Shown here: one piece after another, positions 1-9,824 of the stretch
Layout of the letters: each line of letters starts with the position of its first letter
How positions within the stretch are numbered: position 1 is the first letter of the stretch
The notes under the pieces: model-generated
The model's input: only the letters and a program-made list of their open reading frames with translations
Told to the model about the DNA's origin: nothing
Database searches by the model: none
Program-made: the position numbers and the translations under genes
Assembly (NCBI GenBank): GCA_000328965.1
Contig: KB205942.1
Span: 806,001-870,000 of the forward strand
Direction: 5' to 3'
From: Ascocoryne sarcoides NRRL 50072
Taxonomy: Eukaryota > Ascomycota > Leotiomycetes > Helotiales > Gelatinodiscaceae
DNA: 64,000 nt

Positions 1-529
1 TGTGGATGAGGATCGTCCAGAAGGCATGCTTGGCCGCTTTGCGACTGCAATAGATCCTCGCGAATCTAGCAGCTCCGACCGAGGTATAAGAGCAATGATA
101 GCTGGTATTGATACGCATGATGATGGGCGTGAGGCAAAATACGGATTCATAATTACAGGAGGGTCAGACAAGAAGATCCGATTCTGGGACGTTACGCATG
201 CGGAAAACTCGATGGTAGTTAGCGGGCTCGAAGCCGAAGAGTCGAAGCCAACATTCACCACTGCACACCCAACAGCTGTGTTGACGCTCAATACTGAGCG
301 GATTCCAAGGCCAGGCCCAACAGCTCCAAATGCAGGAGCTTCATCACGAAACTCAGCCAGCAGTAAAGCATCGAGTGGGAGACCGCCACGGTCCACTGTT
401 ATCTCGCTCCAGCAGCAGCAGCTACTGAAATCGCATTTAGATTCTATTCTTGATGTTGCATTATTAGAATCCCCTTATGGGATGATGGTCTCGGTAGATA
501 GATCGGGTGTTGTATTTGTATTTCAGTAG
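1..529 (+). CDS. VPS15: Vps15 (PI3-kinase regulatory protein kinase), C-terminal part
   Basis: This is the 3' end of a gene that begins before the window. The frame is open from base 2 to a TAG at 527-529, giving 175 residues. A WD40 blade is visible near residues 51-64 (GGSDKKIRFWDV), followed by a low-complexity Ser/Ala/Pro stretch. The protein ends with a last blade containing HLDSILDVALLESPYGMM and SVDRSGVVFVFQ, the typical C-terminus of Vps15/PIK3R4. In the family an N-terminal pseudokinase-like domain and HEAT repeats precede the WD40 propeller. The protein anchors and activates the class III PI3-kinase Vps34 for vacuolar sorting and autophagy. The kinase part lies outside the window. 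Recognition is by the C-terminal signature alone, but that match is specific. Confidence 0.88.
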   Translation, partial: VDEDRPEGMLGRFATAIDPRESSSSDRGIRAMIAGIDTHDDGREAKYGFIITGGSDKKIRFWDVTHAENSMVVSGLEAEESKPTFTTAHPTAVLTLNTERIPRPGPTAPNAGASSRNSASSKASSGRPPRSTVISLQQQQLLKSHLDSILDVALLESPYGMMVSVDRSGVVFVFQ

Positions 530-889
530 ATGAGTTGCATTTGAGAGGCGGCGTTGGGGGTTACAATGGATCATAAGGCGGCCTAGAGGTTTTATATGCT
601 TCTAAGGCAAGGAGGTTTAGAAATAACAATACTTATGAAAATATAATGCTATTCGTAAAAGACACTAAAATATTTCAAGACTGCTTCGTAGTTTTTACAT
701 CTCCTTGCCTGCTTCTCGTGCCTGTATCCCGATCGGGACTAGCGTGAAATCCAGCAATTTTTCGTACTTGGAGGGGAACTTCAGCCTTGCCCCATTGCCC
801 GTCCAGTATACACCACAACCACTATTTCCCTCCTAGTCCTCCGCTTGTTTGTTTCAATCAACTATAGACCGAACAGGTAACCCGTCACA
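530..889. other. Intergenic: VPS15 3' flank and LEA1 promoter
   Basis: About 360 bp between two plus-strand genes. The first half is AT-rich, as expected of a 3' UTR. The second half (about 770-889) is pyrimidine-rich, typical of a fungal 5' leader just before the LEA1 ATG. No ORF or RNA gene was seen. Confidence 0.6.
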
Positions 890-1893
890 ATGAGGCTCAC
901 GGCAGATCTCATCCAATCATCCCTCTCCTACCTGAATCCCCTCAAAGAGCGCGAACTAGATCTACGAGGTGCGTACTGAAAAGAACATGATACTACACTT
1001 TTAAGTCGAGCTGAGTTGATATCAAACCTTTATCAATGCAGGACACAAAATTCCAGCCATTGAGAATCTGGGCGTCGCTGGTGTACGTATTCCCCAAGCC
1101 AACTCCACCGCCATTCTATCTCTCCCTTCGGCGCGCATAGAAACTAATGAATTGAAAAGCCGCACGACGCGATCGACTTCACCGACAATGATATCCAGAC
1201 TCTCGGCAATTTCCCCCTCTCCCCGCGATTACACACGCTCCTTTGCGCCAGGAATAGGATCACCGGGATCCAGCCCACGCTCGCGAACTCCCTACCACAT
1301 CTCACGACCTTGGTACTGGCAGCGAATAACTTTGCTGAGCTAGCAGATCTGGACGTGTTAGGGACGTTTAGGGCTCTTACGCATTTGGTCTTGCTCGACA
1401 ATCCGGTCACGAGGAAAGAGGTAGGCGGGCAGATGGTCTCTTGGCTCTTTGGCAGGAGAGATGTGCTGATAGGAAAATAGCATTATCGACTGTGGGTGAT
1501 TTGGACATGTCCTACAGTTAGGTTTTTCGATTATAAGAAGGTGAAGGATGAAGAAAGGAAGAAGGGGAAGGAGCTGTTTGGGACAGTGGCGGAACCTTCT
1601 GAGCTTGCTTCAAAGGTATGTGATAGTTTATCCTAAAGCTTGCTCTGTGAGATACTGACGAAAGGTAGATTATGGGAATAAAATCCAAGACGTTCGATGT
1701 ACCATCTGCAAATGGGGCCTCGACGGGAGCATCAGCGAAGAACTATCATGTCAAACTTACGGAAAGTGAGACTAAGAAAGTCAAGGAAATGATCCAGAAC
1801 GCGAAGAGCTTGCAAGAGATTATTCACTTGGAGAAACAGCTAGCCGAGGGGCGGGTTCCAGTTGGTGCTCAGGATGATGCTATGGAGGAATAG
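890..1893 (+). CDS. LEA1: U2 snRNP component A' (Lea1), leucine-rich repeat protein
   Basis: Five exons join cleanly: 890-968, 1042-1082, 1160-1420, 1481-1615 and 1669-1893, for 246 aa. Donors are GTGCGT, GTACGT, GTAGGC and GTATGT. The start MRLTADLIQSSLSYLNPLKE is the classic opening of U2A'. Leucine-rich repeats follow (GHKIPAIENLGVAG, then DNDIQTLGNFP, RNRITGIQPTL, ANNFAELADLD), with the LRR cap around HLVLLDNPVTRKEHYRLWVI. The C-terminus is charged (KTFDVPSANG, then an E/K-rich helix). U2A' holds the U2B'' (Msl1) RRM on stem-loop IV of U2 snRNA in the spliceosome. The ATG has a favourable A at -3. Length agrees with the family (about 240-260 aa). Confidence 0.93.
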
Positions 1894-2164
1894 AGTGGAT
1901 AATACAAGTGGCGACTTCGAGCTTGTGCATATTCAGGCGTTCTGGTATAATCTTCAACTAAAAATAAAGGCGTTGTTCGGGCAGTTGAAGTATTGACTCT
2001 GGCATATAGATGCAGTATAGTAGTAAGACCTACAGAAATCCACAAAACAGTCTGAAGGAGCTTTATCAAGCAGATGTCTAATTTCTCCTTCGCTTGTGAA
2101 TGATCCTAATGCACCTACCCATTTTATAATACAATACATGGTAGTCCTTGCCTATATTCCCCTC

Positions 2165-2876
2165 TCAACTCATCTCCACATCCTGAGATCCAGCTTGCCC
2201 GTTCAAAATAGTCGAGCCGTCACTCAATCTGGAACCTCTATTCTCTTTCTGCAACTGCGTGCTCGGGTCATCATCAGGATCAGCAACCACCAACCCCAAT
2301 TCAGCAGTACTCCTCCCCCCATTAGTAACCGGTCTTTTGCCATCCAGCGTCATCTGTCCAACTTCCACTGCACCTTCACCATTAACCCTACCAGCTGCTG
2401 GGGCTTTCTTGTCCTTGATCTCTTTAAAGGGAACGGTTTTCGGGACGACGTCCACTAGGAACTCTAGGTTGTCGATTCGAGATATGGCGCTTGCTGTGGG
2501 GGTGTAAGTTGTGTTTCAAGAATTGGGGGAATGGGGACAAACAGAGATCTCGGTATTGGATGTTGCGGCGGGGTTTACGCTCTGATTTGACGACGTTGTG
2601 GCCTTGTTCGGCAAGGTATTGGATGAACATTTCCTGTGGGGTGTTAGATGGTGGTTGGGTTTTAAGAGGGGGCGAGGCCTACGGTGGCTAAGGTGATAGC
2701 GAAGGATGCGGCGCTGGAGCAGTTGTGGGTGTCTTGGTCGACGGCGATCATCTTTCGGACTCGTGATACTAGGTTTATCAGCTAGGGTAGTTGTCTTGGG
2801 GAATATACTCACATGGCAATTGCGTTGTTCCTGTGGGTTCTCGCCGTGGGGGGAGGGGAGCGTTATTGTATGGCAT
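2165..2876 (-). CDS. CBF/NF-Y-type histone-fold protein, Dpb3/POLE4-like (DNA polymerase epsilon subunit)
   Basis: Four exons on the minus strand: 2876-2813, 2768-2683, 2633-2543 and 2493-2165, totalling 189 aa. The frame closes exactly and every intron is GT-AG. Residues about 17-105 form a histone fold: PLSRVRKMIAVDQD, ATEMFIQYLAEQGHNVVKS, ERKPRRNIQYRDLSSAI and DNLEFLVDVVPKTVPFKE. The LEFLxDVVPKTVP ending is typical of fungal Dpb3 and related POLE4/CHRAC-15 proteins. These pair with Dpb4 in DNA polymerase epsilon (replication, heterochromatin inheritance) or in ISW2/CHRAC remodelers. The last 80 residues are disordered, with an acidic PDDDP patch. The sequence alone does not separate Dpb3 from its paralogue Dls1, so no symbol is given. 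Confidence 0.78.
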
Positions 2877-3920
2877 TGTGTCAGGTGATTAAAAGTATGA
2901 ACTATATGGGAGTGGAGGAAAGCTAGGTGTCAAATTAGTATGTAGCAACTAATAGAATCAAGTAGAGAGACAATGTAAGGGGAATAGCTGTACGACTTTC
3001 GGGTCCGGCAGATGGTAAACATGCAAAAATAGTTCAGTATTTCAACAAGCGAAGACGAGAAAGAAAGGAGGCTTGTTTTGTGACGTAAATTCAGAGATTC
3101 ACACTTGTGATGCTGATTTAAAAGCGTTTAAAATTCCAAATCAAGTATCGAGGTACACAAAAACGCTATTAACATTTATATACAAGAGTTCTCACCTGAT
3201 CCAGCACTGAAAGTGGCCAATTGAGGATTCGATCCAAGGAGACCGCTCTACTCCGGGTGCTTCAAGTTGGTATGTTGTTGTAGGCGTGTCGGCGATACGA
3301 AAGTGCAGAAACTGATAGTAGGCCGTCTGGACAGTTGAAGGACACGTACTTAAGTGCTAGGCAAGATATTGGAATTGTGTGAGGCGCGAGGTGGTCGAGT
3401 TACAAGAGTGAGACCGCGTTTAGTGGAGGGAATAAAGAGGCGGCCGCGCTAGTCATGCGGTTTTGCCGAAGATGATCCGATCTCATGGGGAACTTTTGGT
3501 AGTAATCAACTTCATTACATCGTTATTAATTGTTAGGCGGTTTTAATGACAGTGTAACTTCTCAAACAGTATTAAATTCTCATACTCTGTCTTACTAAGA
3601 CTTTGGTCATAATGAGAGAGTGTCTTTTGGAAAATAGAATGTGATAAAATCTGCAAATAGGACTACTATAAAGGGACCGGAAAGTTGAGATGGAAAATCT
3701 TTCTGAAGAACTGCCCGTAGTTCCAAGTCCAAAAGAAGACAGAGAGTGAGAGATGAACTAAAAGGTAGAATATTGCAAGTAATACCTCGGCGAAGTTTAC
3801 TTGGTTGAGAGCCTGCTCGAGCGTCTCGCTTAGCTTAACTTGGACCGACAGGAAGAAAGATTTGTGTCGAATTCCGAACGGCAAACTGCCAGCAAGACTT
3901 CTCGCGAGGGCAGCAGAACT
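2877..3920. other. Intergenic, no gene recognised
   Basis: DNA upstream of the histone-fold gene. Only short out-of-context ORFs are present. No tRNA, no long repeat and no transposon protein signature was seen. The last few hundred bases become AT-rich. Confidence 0.5.
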
Positions 3921-4360
3921 GGCACCTTATTAGTAATATAAATGTATCTTAAGATAGAATTTCCAGCAGCTTAAAAAAACCCCAGCTGGTGAACTTCTTT
4001 CAGAGGGCCAAGTTTAACGAATAACACAGCCTGAAGAATAAATCTAGAAAATAGCGGTGAATGAAAGTCGTATAGGAGGGTTTTATCCAGAGGCTTAACC
4101 TTCTTCTATAATTCTTATTTCCATCTAAACCTTTCAAAATCCTATACATGTCAAAAATGTCACGGGTGTCCTTTAAAACCCCGCACATTGCCTCTTGCAA
4201 ATTAGAGCAGTATCTATTACTAGTATCCAATATAGTTTTGCATTCTGAGCTAATAGGCAGTGAGCAAATATTAGTTATACCATTTATACTACTATTACTA
4301 GGAGAGTAATATATAAGATTGCTGGCCTTAATTAAAGATATCTCGACTCCCCTCAACGTT
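3921..4360. other. AT-rich island, probably decayed DNA
   Basis: A block visibly rich in TA and TT/AA steps (for example around 3930-3980 and 4100-4340). It carries a 118-codon minus-strand ORF (4356-4000) with biased composition and no family I recognise. This resembles DNA altered by repeat-induced point mutation, but no parent element can be named. Confidence 0.4.
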
Positions 4361-6974
4361 GTTCAAGGTCCAGCAGCAGCAACGCCAGCACCAGACTTGC
4401 CCCTGCGTACCCCTTTCGAGGGAATTGCCATTTACTAACACCTTAAAATGCTTTATTACGCCTTTCAATTAATCCCTGCCCTCTCCTAATATATCTCGAA
4501 CCCCGATTTCTCCTGTCTCCGACTTGAACTGAAGGCAGCCTAGAGCCTGCCCTACAAGAGAATGCACAGACTGGCTTGAATCTCAACCTTTACCTTCTAG
4601 CCTCTTTAGTAAGATAGTAGTATGCCTCCTATATTCTAACAGGTTTAGCTGCATTCTTAACTCATTCTTGCCAATGGATTCGACTCGAGAGGATTTTGCG
4701 GCTGGTGTAAACTAAACTACACACTGACCCCTCAGTCTTCTGTGCATTCTTAAGACTTGTAAAACAAAACCTTAGAGTCGCTAGCCTATACTTAACGTCA
4801 TACGCATGAACGTCAGCAGAAGGGAAGTATTGTCAAACTCCGAGGTCAAAACAATACAACCCTAGACCTAAATCACACCAGGATCATGCGGCATTCGGAT
4901 CATCCACCTCCCTTCCTCCTTCCTTCCTCCAAAAAAACCAAATCACTAATGCCAAGGAAAACAAACCAAAAAAACACAAACCTCTCATTCCCCCCTCCCC
5001 CAAAAAAATAAAAGAGATCCCACCCAGATCACCACCCCGCACTCCTGACATCCCGACACCCTAACATCCAGATATCCAACCCAGGGAACCGCCACCCCGA
5101 AATCCCGCCTCCCGCCTCCCGCCCCCACACCAATAACAACCAACAACCAACAAACAAACACGCAAACGACACAGATGGCGCGGGTGCGGAGAATTCTCAA
5201 GATCGATCCCCCCCACCTCCTTCCCATCGGAAAATATGCGCCAATGAACAAATCCCCATCTACCCCTCCTTCTTATCCGAACCAACCAACGGAGCGGACG
5301 ATGTACGGACGTTTTGGAGATTGATATCGATATCGATGGATCTGATTGAAGGGGGAGAGGGATAGATAGATAGGGTTGATGCGATGTGATTGATGTGATG
5401 CGATGTGATTTGATATGTGATGTGATGAGATGCGGTTGATGTGATTAACACATGCCGGTGACATATCCATCCACTAGGTATCGAGTCCAGAACCCATCTA
5501 TTATTCTATGTAGCCCTTCCCTCCCCGCCATCTCTTCTCTCCATCCATCCTATAAATCAAAAACCATCAACACCGAATCAGAGAGTCTATCTAGAACGGC
5601 ACTATCAGGAGAAGAGGGGTGTTTTTTCCTCTCTCAACGATGAGATAAACAGCCAAGGAAGGGCCGAAAGCCGGGTATTTGTTTGTTTATTTGTTTATTC
5701 GTTTATTTATCTTTCCCTAGCTTGTTACCCCTCATCTTGTTTTCTACGGTGCGGTACGATTTGCTTGCTTGCTTCATTCCTTCCTTCCTTACGAGTTCCT
5801 TGGATATGGGGAGAGAGAGAGCTGAAGCGGTGTGTCTGCCTGCGAGCCAGAACCCATCTGCCTGCCATCCATAGGCGTACAAATTCGAAGGATATAGATC
5901 CAGGTTCAAGCAGAACCGCCCTCGACAATGCACCCGGTGTTCGGACGGGACCCCTCCCGAGTTCCCTAGAGCTCGCCCTTCCTGCTCAGCGACATCGTTT
6001 TCGACTTCTGGGAAAAGAGGCAAGCGTTCTTTTGGGATGGGCTGGCAGCCCTACCGCCGCGTGGTGGCCAACTCGAGAACTGTGCCGCCCTGCTTCACTT
6101 TGCCGCCGGCTTGGCCCTCGCAAACTTCGTTGATCGTTGCAAGACTTGGTGGCGGTCGCAGTCATCACAGCTGTTGTTGATGGGCTTCAGGAGACCCGCG
6201 TCGTTCGCCGGCATCGCGGAGCATAGCAGATCGTTTCAATGGGATGGCAGAGACACAGTTTGCGCAGCCTATGGTACCTGTCTGTTCTGTAACTCCTCTA
6301 GGGTGCGTTGACGTAATCACCCACAGCACTGCACCTTTTCCCCCTCTACGGATTTGCGGGTTGTCATAAGATCGGTGGTACTCTTCAACTTTTTCTCGAC
6401 GGTGGCTATAGATAGCTGTCATTCATTCGTTTGCATCACATATGAGACTAATCCAGGACTGAACAGTTGGGACAAGGTGGTTGTGCGAGGCTGCAAGAAA
6501 AGCTTGAGCTAGTTCCTGCTTCCTAGACTCGATAGAATGATCTGGGAAAACATCCACAACCCACTCCTCTCCAATATTTGCTCAGCCATTCCTCATCCTC
6601 ACCACTTCCAACAAATCTCCATATCTTACAAAGCTACGCCTGCGCCAAAAAACAATCACAAATGCGAGACCCAAACATGACGCGTTTGCGCGTGGAAAAA
6701 AAATAACATCGATTTCGAGGACATAACGTATTGTACATGGTGGTATCTTGGGAAGATAGGAAATAAATTCGTCGTGCAAAGTTTATATGTTACAAGAAGC
6801 AGAGGGAAACAGAACAAGCGAGCATCGTGGAATGAATGCGAAGACTGTATATGCGCCCGAGGACGGAGAGGCCGGCAGTTGGGCAAACTTCTTCCTTCAT
6901 GATTAGAATCGTCATGCTCTTAGACCTCAAGGGAAGCCTTTCGTCGAGCGAGACGCATCTGCAATGAGGGTCCA
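4361..6974. other. Gene-free region with low-complexity tracts
   Basis: No coding region could be supported. Between about 4890 and 5210 the plus strand is nearly all A and C (runs of C and A, and CAAACAACC-like units). From 5660 to 5830 it has TTTG/TTTATT and TTCC repeats. The ORFs of 60-120 codons here overlap on both strands and lack family signatures. The last part (6500-6974) is probably the 3' UTR of the minus-strand transcription factor. Confidence 0.5.
5376..5446. repeat. Imperfect GATGTGATGC-type tandem repeat
   Basis: About 70 bp made of irregular copies of a TGTGAT/TGCGAT unit (TTGATGCGATGTGATTGATG and variants), preceded by a GATAGATAGATAG run at 5361-5373. This is a minisatellite-like tract with no coding meaning. 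Confidence 0.75.
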
Positions 6975-9824
6975 TCAAGGTGCCCTCCGCGCTATGTCGG
7001 GACTTTCAAGAAGCCCACCAATGTCAACTCGGCCACTTCGATCTTCCCTACGTCGCTGCTCCAGGGAGGAGCTTTCGGTTCGCTGGTCTCGAATAGGCGG
7101 TAGCTGAAGATCGCTTTGGCGCTGAGGCTGTGGCTGTGGTGGTGGTTGTTGTTGCAGCTCACTGCGTGGTGTCTGATATGGTACCTGACCTTGAATATAT
7201 TCTGGCCTCCGTGGTGGCTGCACGAATGACGACATACTTGCAGAAGGGGGCATATTTGGGCCAAGGGGACCAGGCGTCCTGTATTGGACGGTCATATCCA
7301 GCCGAGGATCGTTATAAACTTGGTTTGGCGTAAAGGATGATGGAACTGGGTTCGGCTGGTAACTCTGTTGCTGGCCTTGATATCCATATTGCGAATCTCG
7401 AGACCAGGATTCCCGCGAATATGGCGATGAAGATGGCCCTTGGAAAGATTGTGGCTGAGGCGGTATAACTAGCAGGACAATAAAGTATGTGGACTCCTTT
7501 TTCGCTAACCCAAACCGAACCTGGAAGGCTCTTTGTTGCCCATCTGCCCCGGGGAAGGTGAACATGTCCTGGCGATCCTGTTTGATCTGTCCAAGTTCTT
7601 CAGGGCCGAATGCTACTGCCTGGATAACTCTCTCCTCCTCGACTCGGGCGAGATATATCGGCGGGAGATAGTTCGGCTCCCTTTCACGGCGCTCCTCTTC
7701 AAACATCCTTTGAAAACGAGCTACCTTTTCGCGATCATTTGGGCTTACAATATCTTGTAATTTCTGGGAACCGACAGACTGTAGGCCAACAGTTTCGCAG
7801 AATGATTGCGTCACCTTGGCAATTTGCATTTCCATTGTTAAGAAGGCGCAAGCTGGCTCCTGGGCTGAAAGCGGTCTTGGGCCAGGGGGGGTACCATATA
7901 TATTTGCATCGGTAGATGAAGCGTACTCGAGGAATCTTGGCCCCATGGAGCTACCCAGCGAGCCTCCGTGAGATTTCAGAACTCGATATGAGCTTGATCT
8001 TTGCAGGGAATCCTGAAATCCAACGTTCATTTGATGTTCACTCGGGGAGTAGAGCGAAATGGGGCGTCTCATGGAGGCTTCGGATGGCGGCGGATAGCCC
8101 GGGCCGACTCCTTCGAACCGTGACTCTCTTTCGTCTCGCAACCGCGGTCGCCCGCGTTTCTTGTGCTGAACATCGACGCAAGCGTCTTCCTTTCCATTGC
8201 TATGACATCGGGAACAAGGTCGTTGAGCTACAGCACATCAATTAGCTCGGGACACGTCACAAACTCAAGGACCCCAAAACATATACAATGCAGACCAGGC
8301 CAAAAAAGATGCAAAGCGGCAACAGTCATACACACACAGCACAGTGCCGCAGCAATTGCTACATCGTCAGCCATTGCTTTATTAACCAAAAAGTACTGGC
8401 GACACTCCCACTAAGCTGTTGAGGATAAAAATCCTAGCAATTGAAAGCAAGATCATAACCAGCAAGACCGCTTTGGCCTTCCCGGAAATCCCCAAAAATA
8501 CGGAAACTAAAGTGCTTGGCTTGCCGATCAGCCGCTGTTGACCTTGGTAACGAAGGTTAGAGAATCTTGGGATCACCGGATAAAACCGTAAGGTGAGATC
8601 TGGTAAGAGCTTGCAGGTAACCGTCTCTACCAGATGCGGAGTAAAATGGACGCGAGACACTGGTCTGGTTTTGCTCTGTCGCTGGAAAAGTTTAGATAGA
8701 GCCCCTGACGCAGGCATTTTAGTCGCTGGGTTTATCGCTAAACGCTATGATATCAGATATGCCAACCGGGCCGCAAGCCCGCCTGTTCGGATTTCAATTG
8801 GTTCGGTCATTTATGTTGCCAATTCTCTGTCCCAGTTGATTTAATAACGACTGAAATCTGACTGTTGATTTCAGTTGTATATGATCATAACTGTCATGCG
8901 CAAAACTGTGCTGTAGAAATGTTGGAGGAGACTCATGCGCATTTCTTGCTCGCTTGAGCGGGGTAACAAATGGTCCGGCCACCATGTTAAGAGTTTGTTG
9001 GCTGAACCAACGCGGACTCCCGCATTGCACCATTAAGAACTCCCAAGCTGCGTTAGGGAGTTCTGACTAGATATAATTGCAAGAAAAAAGCAAGGCAATA
9101 TAAGCGCAAAGTCCTTAGCAAAGGGAGTCAAGGTCGAGTAACCGAACAACTCTCCATAACTGTGATCGAGAGATCAACGTACCGTCACACCTGCAGATGA
9201 TTAGCTCTGCTCAAATAATGTTTCCGTCAGTGCTCACCTAAGATGCGCCCTCTTACAAGGCACACAAGCCGAAGCTACATGTCCTTTTGTCTTTCGTTGT
9301 TGTTTTGGCGAAGAAAATTCGGGTCCCTCCCTCATCGGCTGCCGGTCGGGCGTTGAAAATGGCGCTGAAGCATGCGGGAGGTGCGAAGCATAGCCCTGAT
9401 GCTGCTGCTGTGGTGGTGAAGGTATGGGCGCCCGCTGCTGGGGGTACTGTTGTTGTGCTGGGGTCATATCCTCTGGCCGATATTGACTAGCATATGGAGA
9501 TTGAGCCATTGGGCCTGGAGGATATCCCCGCAACGGTGGACCTCTTTGCTCTACATTCTCCATCTGCGTTATTTGTGTTCCCCTAAAGACATCCTGCCCA
9601 CTCGGTCCATAGCTTCCATGACCTCGATCGGACTCTGGATTTCGTCTTGGAGGAAGCGGCGGAGATCCTGACATGGGAGGAGAAGGGTATGCCCTCGCAC
9701 GAGCACTGTCGGACACCGCTCTGGTCCAACTCAGATCAAGAGAGAACCGCGCCAGGTCTGGTATTCCTCGACGTTCGCCGAGTGATGTATTCGAATTGTC
9801 GCTTCGGTATGTTAAGGATTGCAT
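6975..9824 (-). CDS. Zn2Cys6 transcription factor with PAS-like domain
   Basis: The model has three exons: 9824-9238, an 8-nt microexon 9190-9183, and 8227-6975. Their total is 1848 nt, exactly 615 codons plus stop. The microexon contributes the bases for R-C-D-(A) and rebuilds CxxCKRAHLRCDAQRPCSRC, a canonical binuclear zinc cluster at about residues 182-214, followed by a basic KKRGRPRLRDERES linker. The N-terminus is Pro/Gln-rich and disordered. A PAS-like region follows (about residues 320-450; CAFLTMEMQIAKVTQSFCE through STYFIVLLVI). The C-terminus is Gln/Pro-rich. It should be a nuclear DNA-binding regulator; the target genes are unknown. Start uncertain: there is an in-frame stop just upstream of the ATG, and the pyrimidine-rich leader may hold further introns. 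The second intron is about 955 nt, very long for this genome. Confidence 0.85.
8382..8717 (-). other. 111-codon ORF inside the long intron of the zinc-cluster gene
   Basis: An ATG-initiated ORF on the same strand as the host gene, lying wholly within the 9182-8228 intron. It is basic at the N-terminus, with FQRQSK, TLRFYPVIPRFSNLRY and a hydrophobic stretch AVLLVMILLSIARIFIL. I do not recognise a family. It could be an alternative exon, a nested gene or chance. It is recorded because the intron is unusually long. Confidence 0.25.

Noticed and set aside
4000..4356. 118-codon minus-strand ORF in the AT island
   Set aside because: Suspected transposon fragment, but no motif of a reverse transcriptase or transposase could be confirmed.
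5361..5446. Possible CRISPR-like repeats
   Set aside because: Units are irregular and contiguous without spacers, and the genome is eukaryotic; this is a simple tandem repeat.
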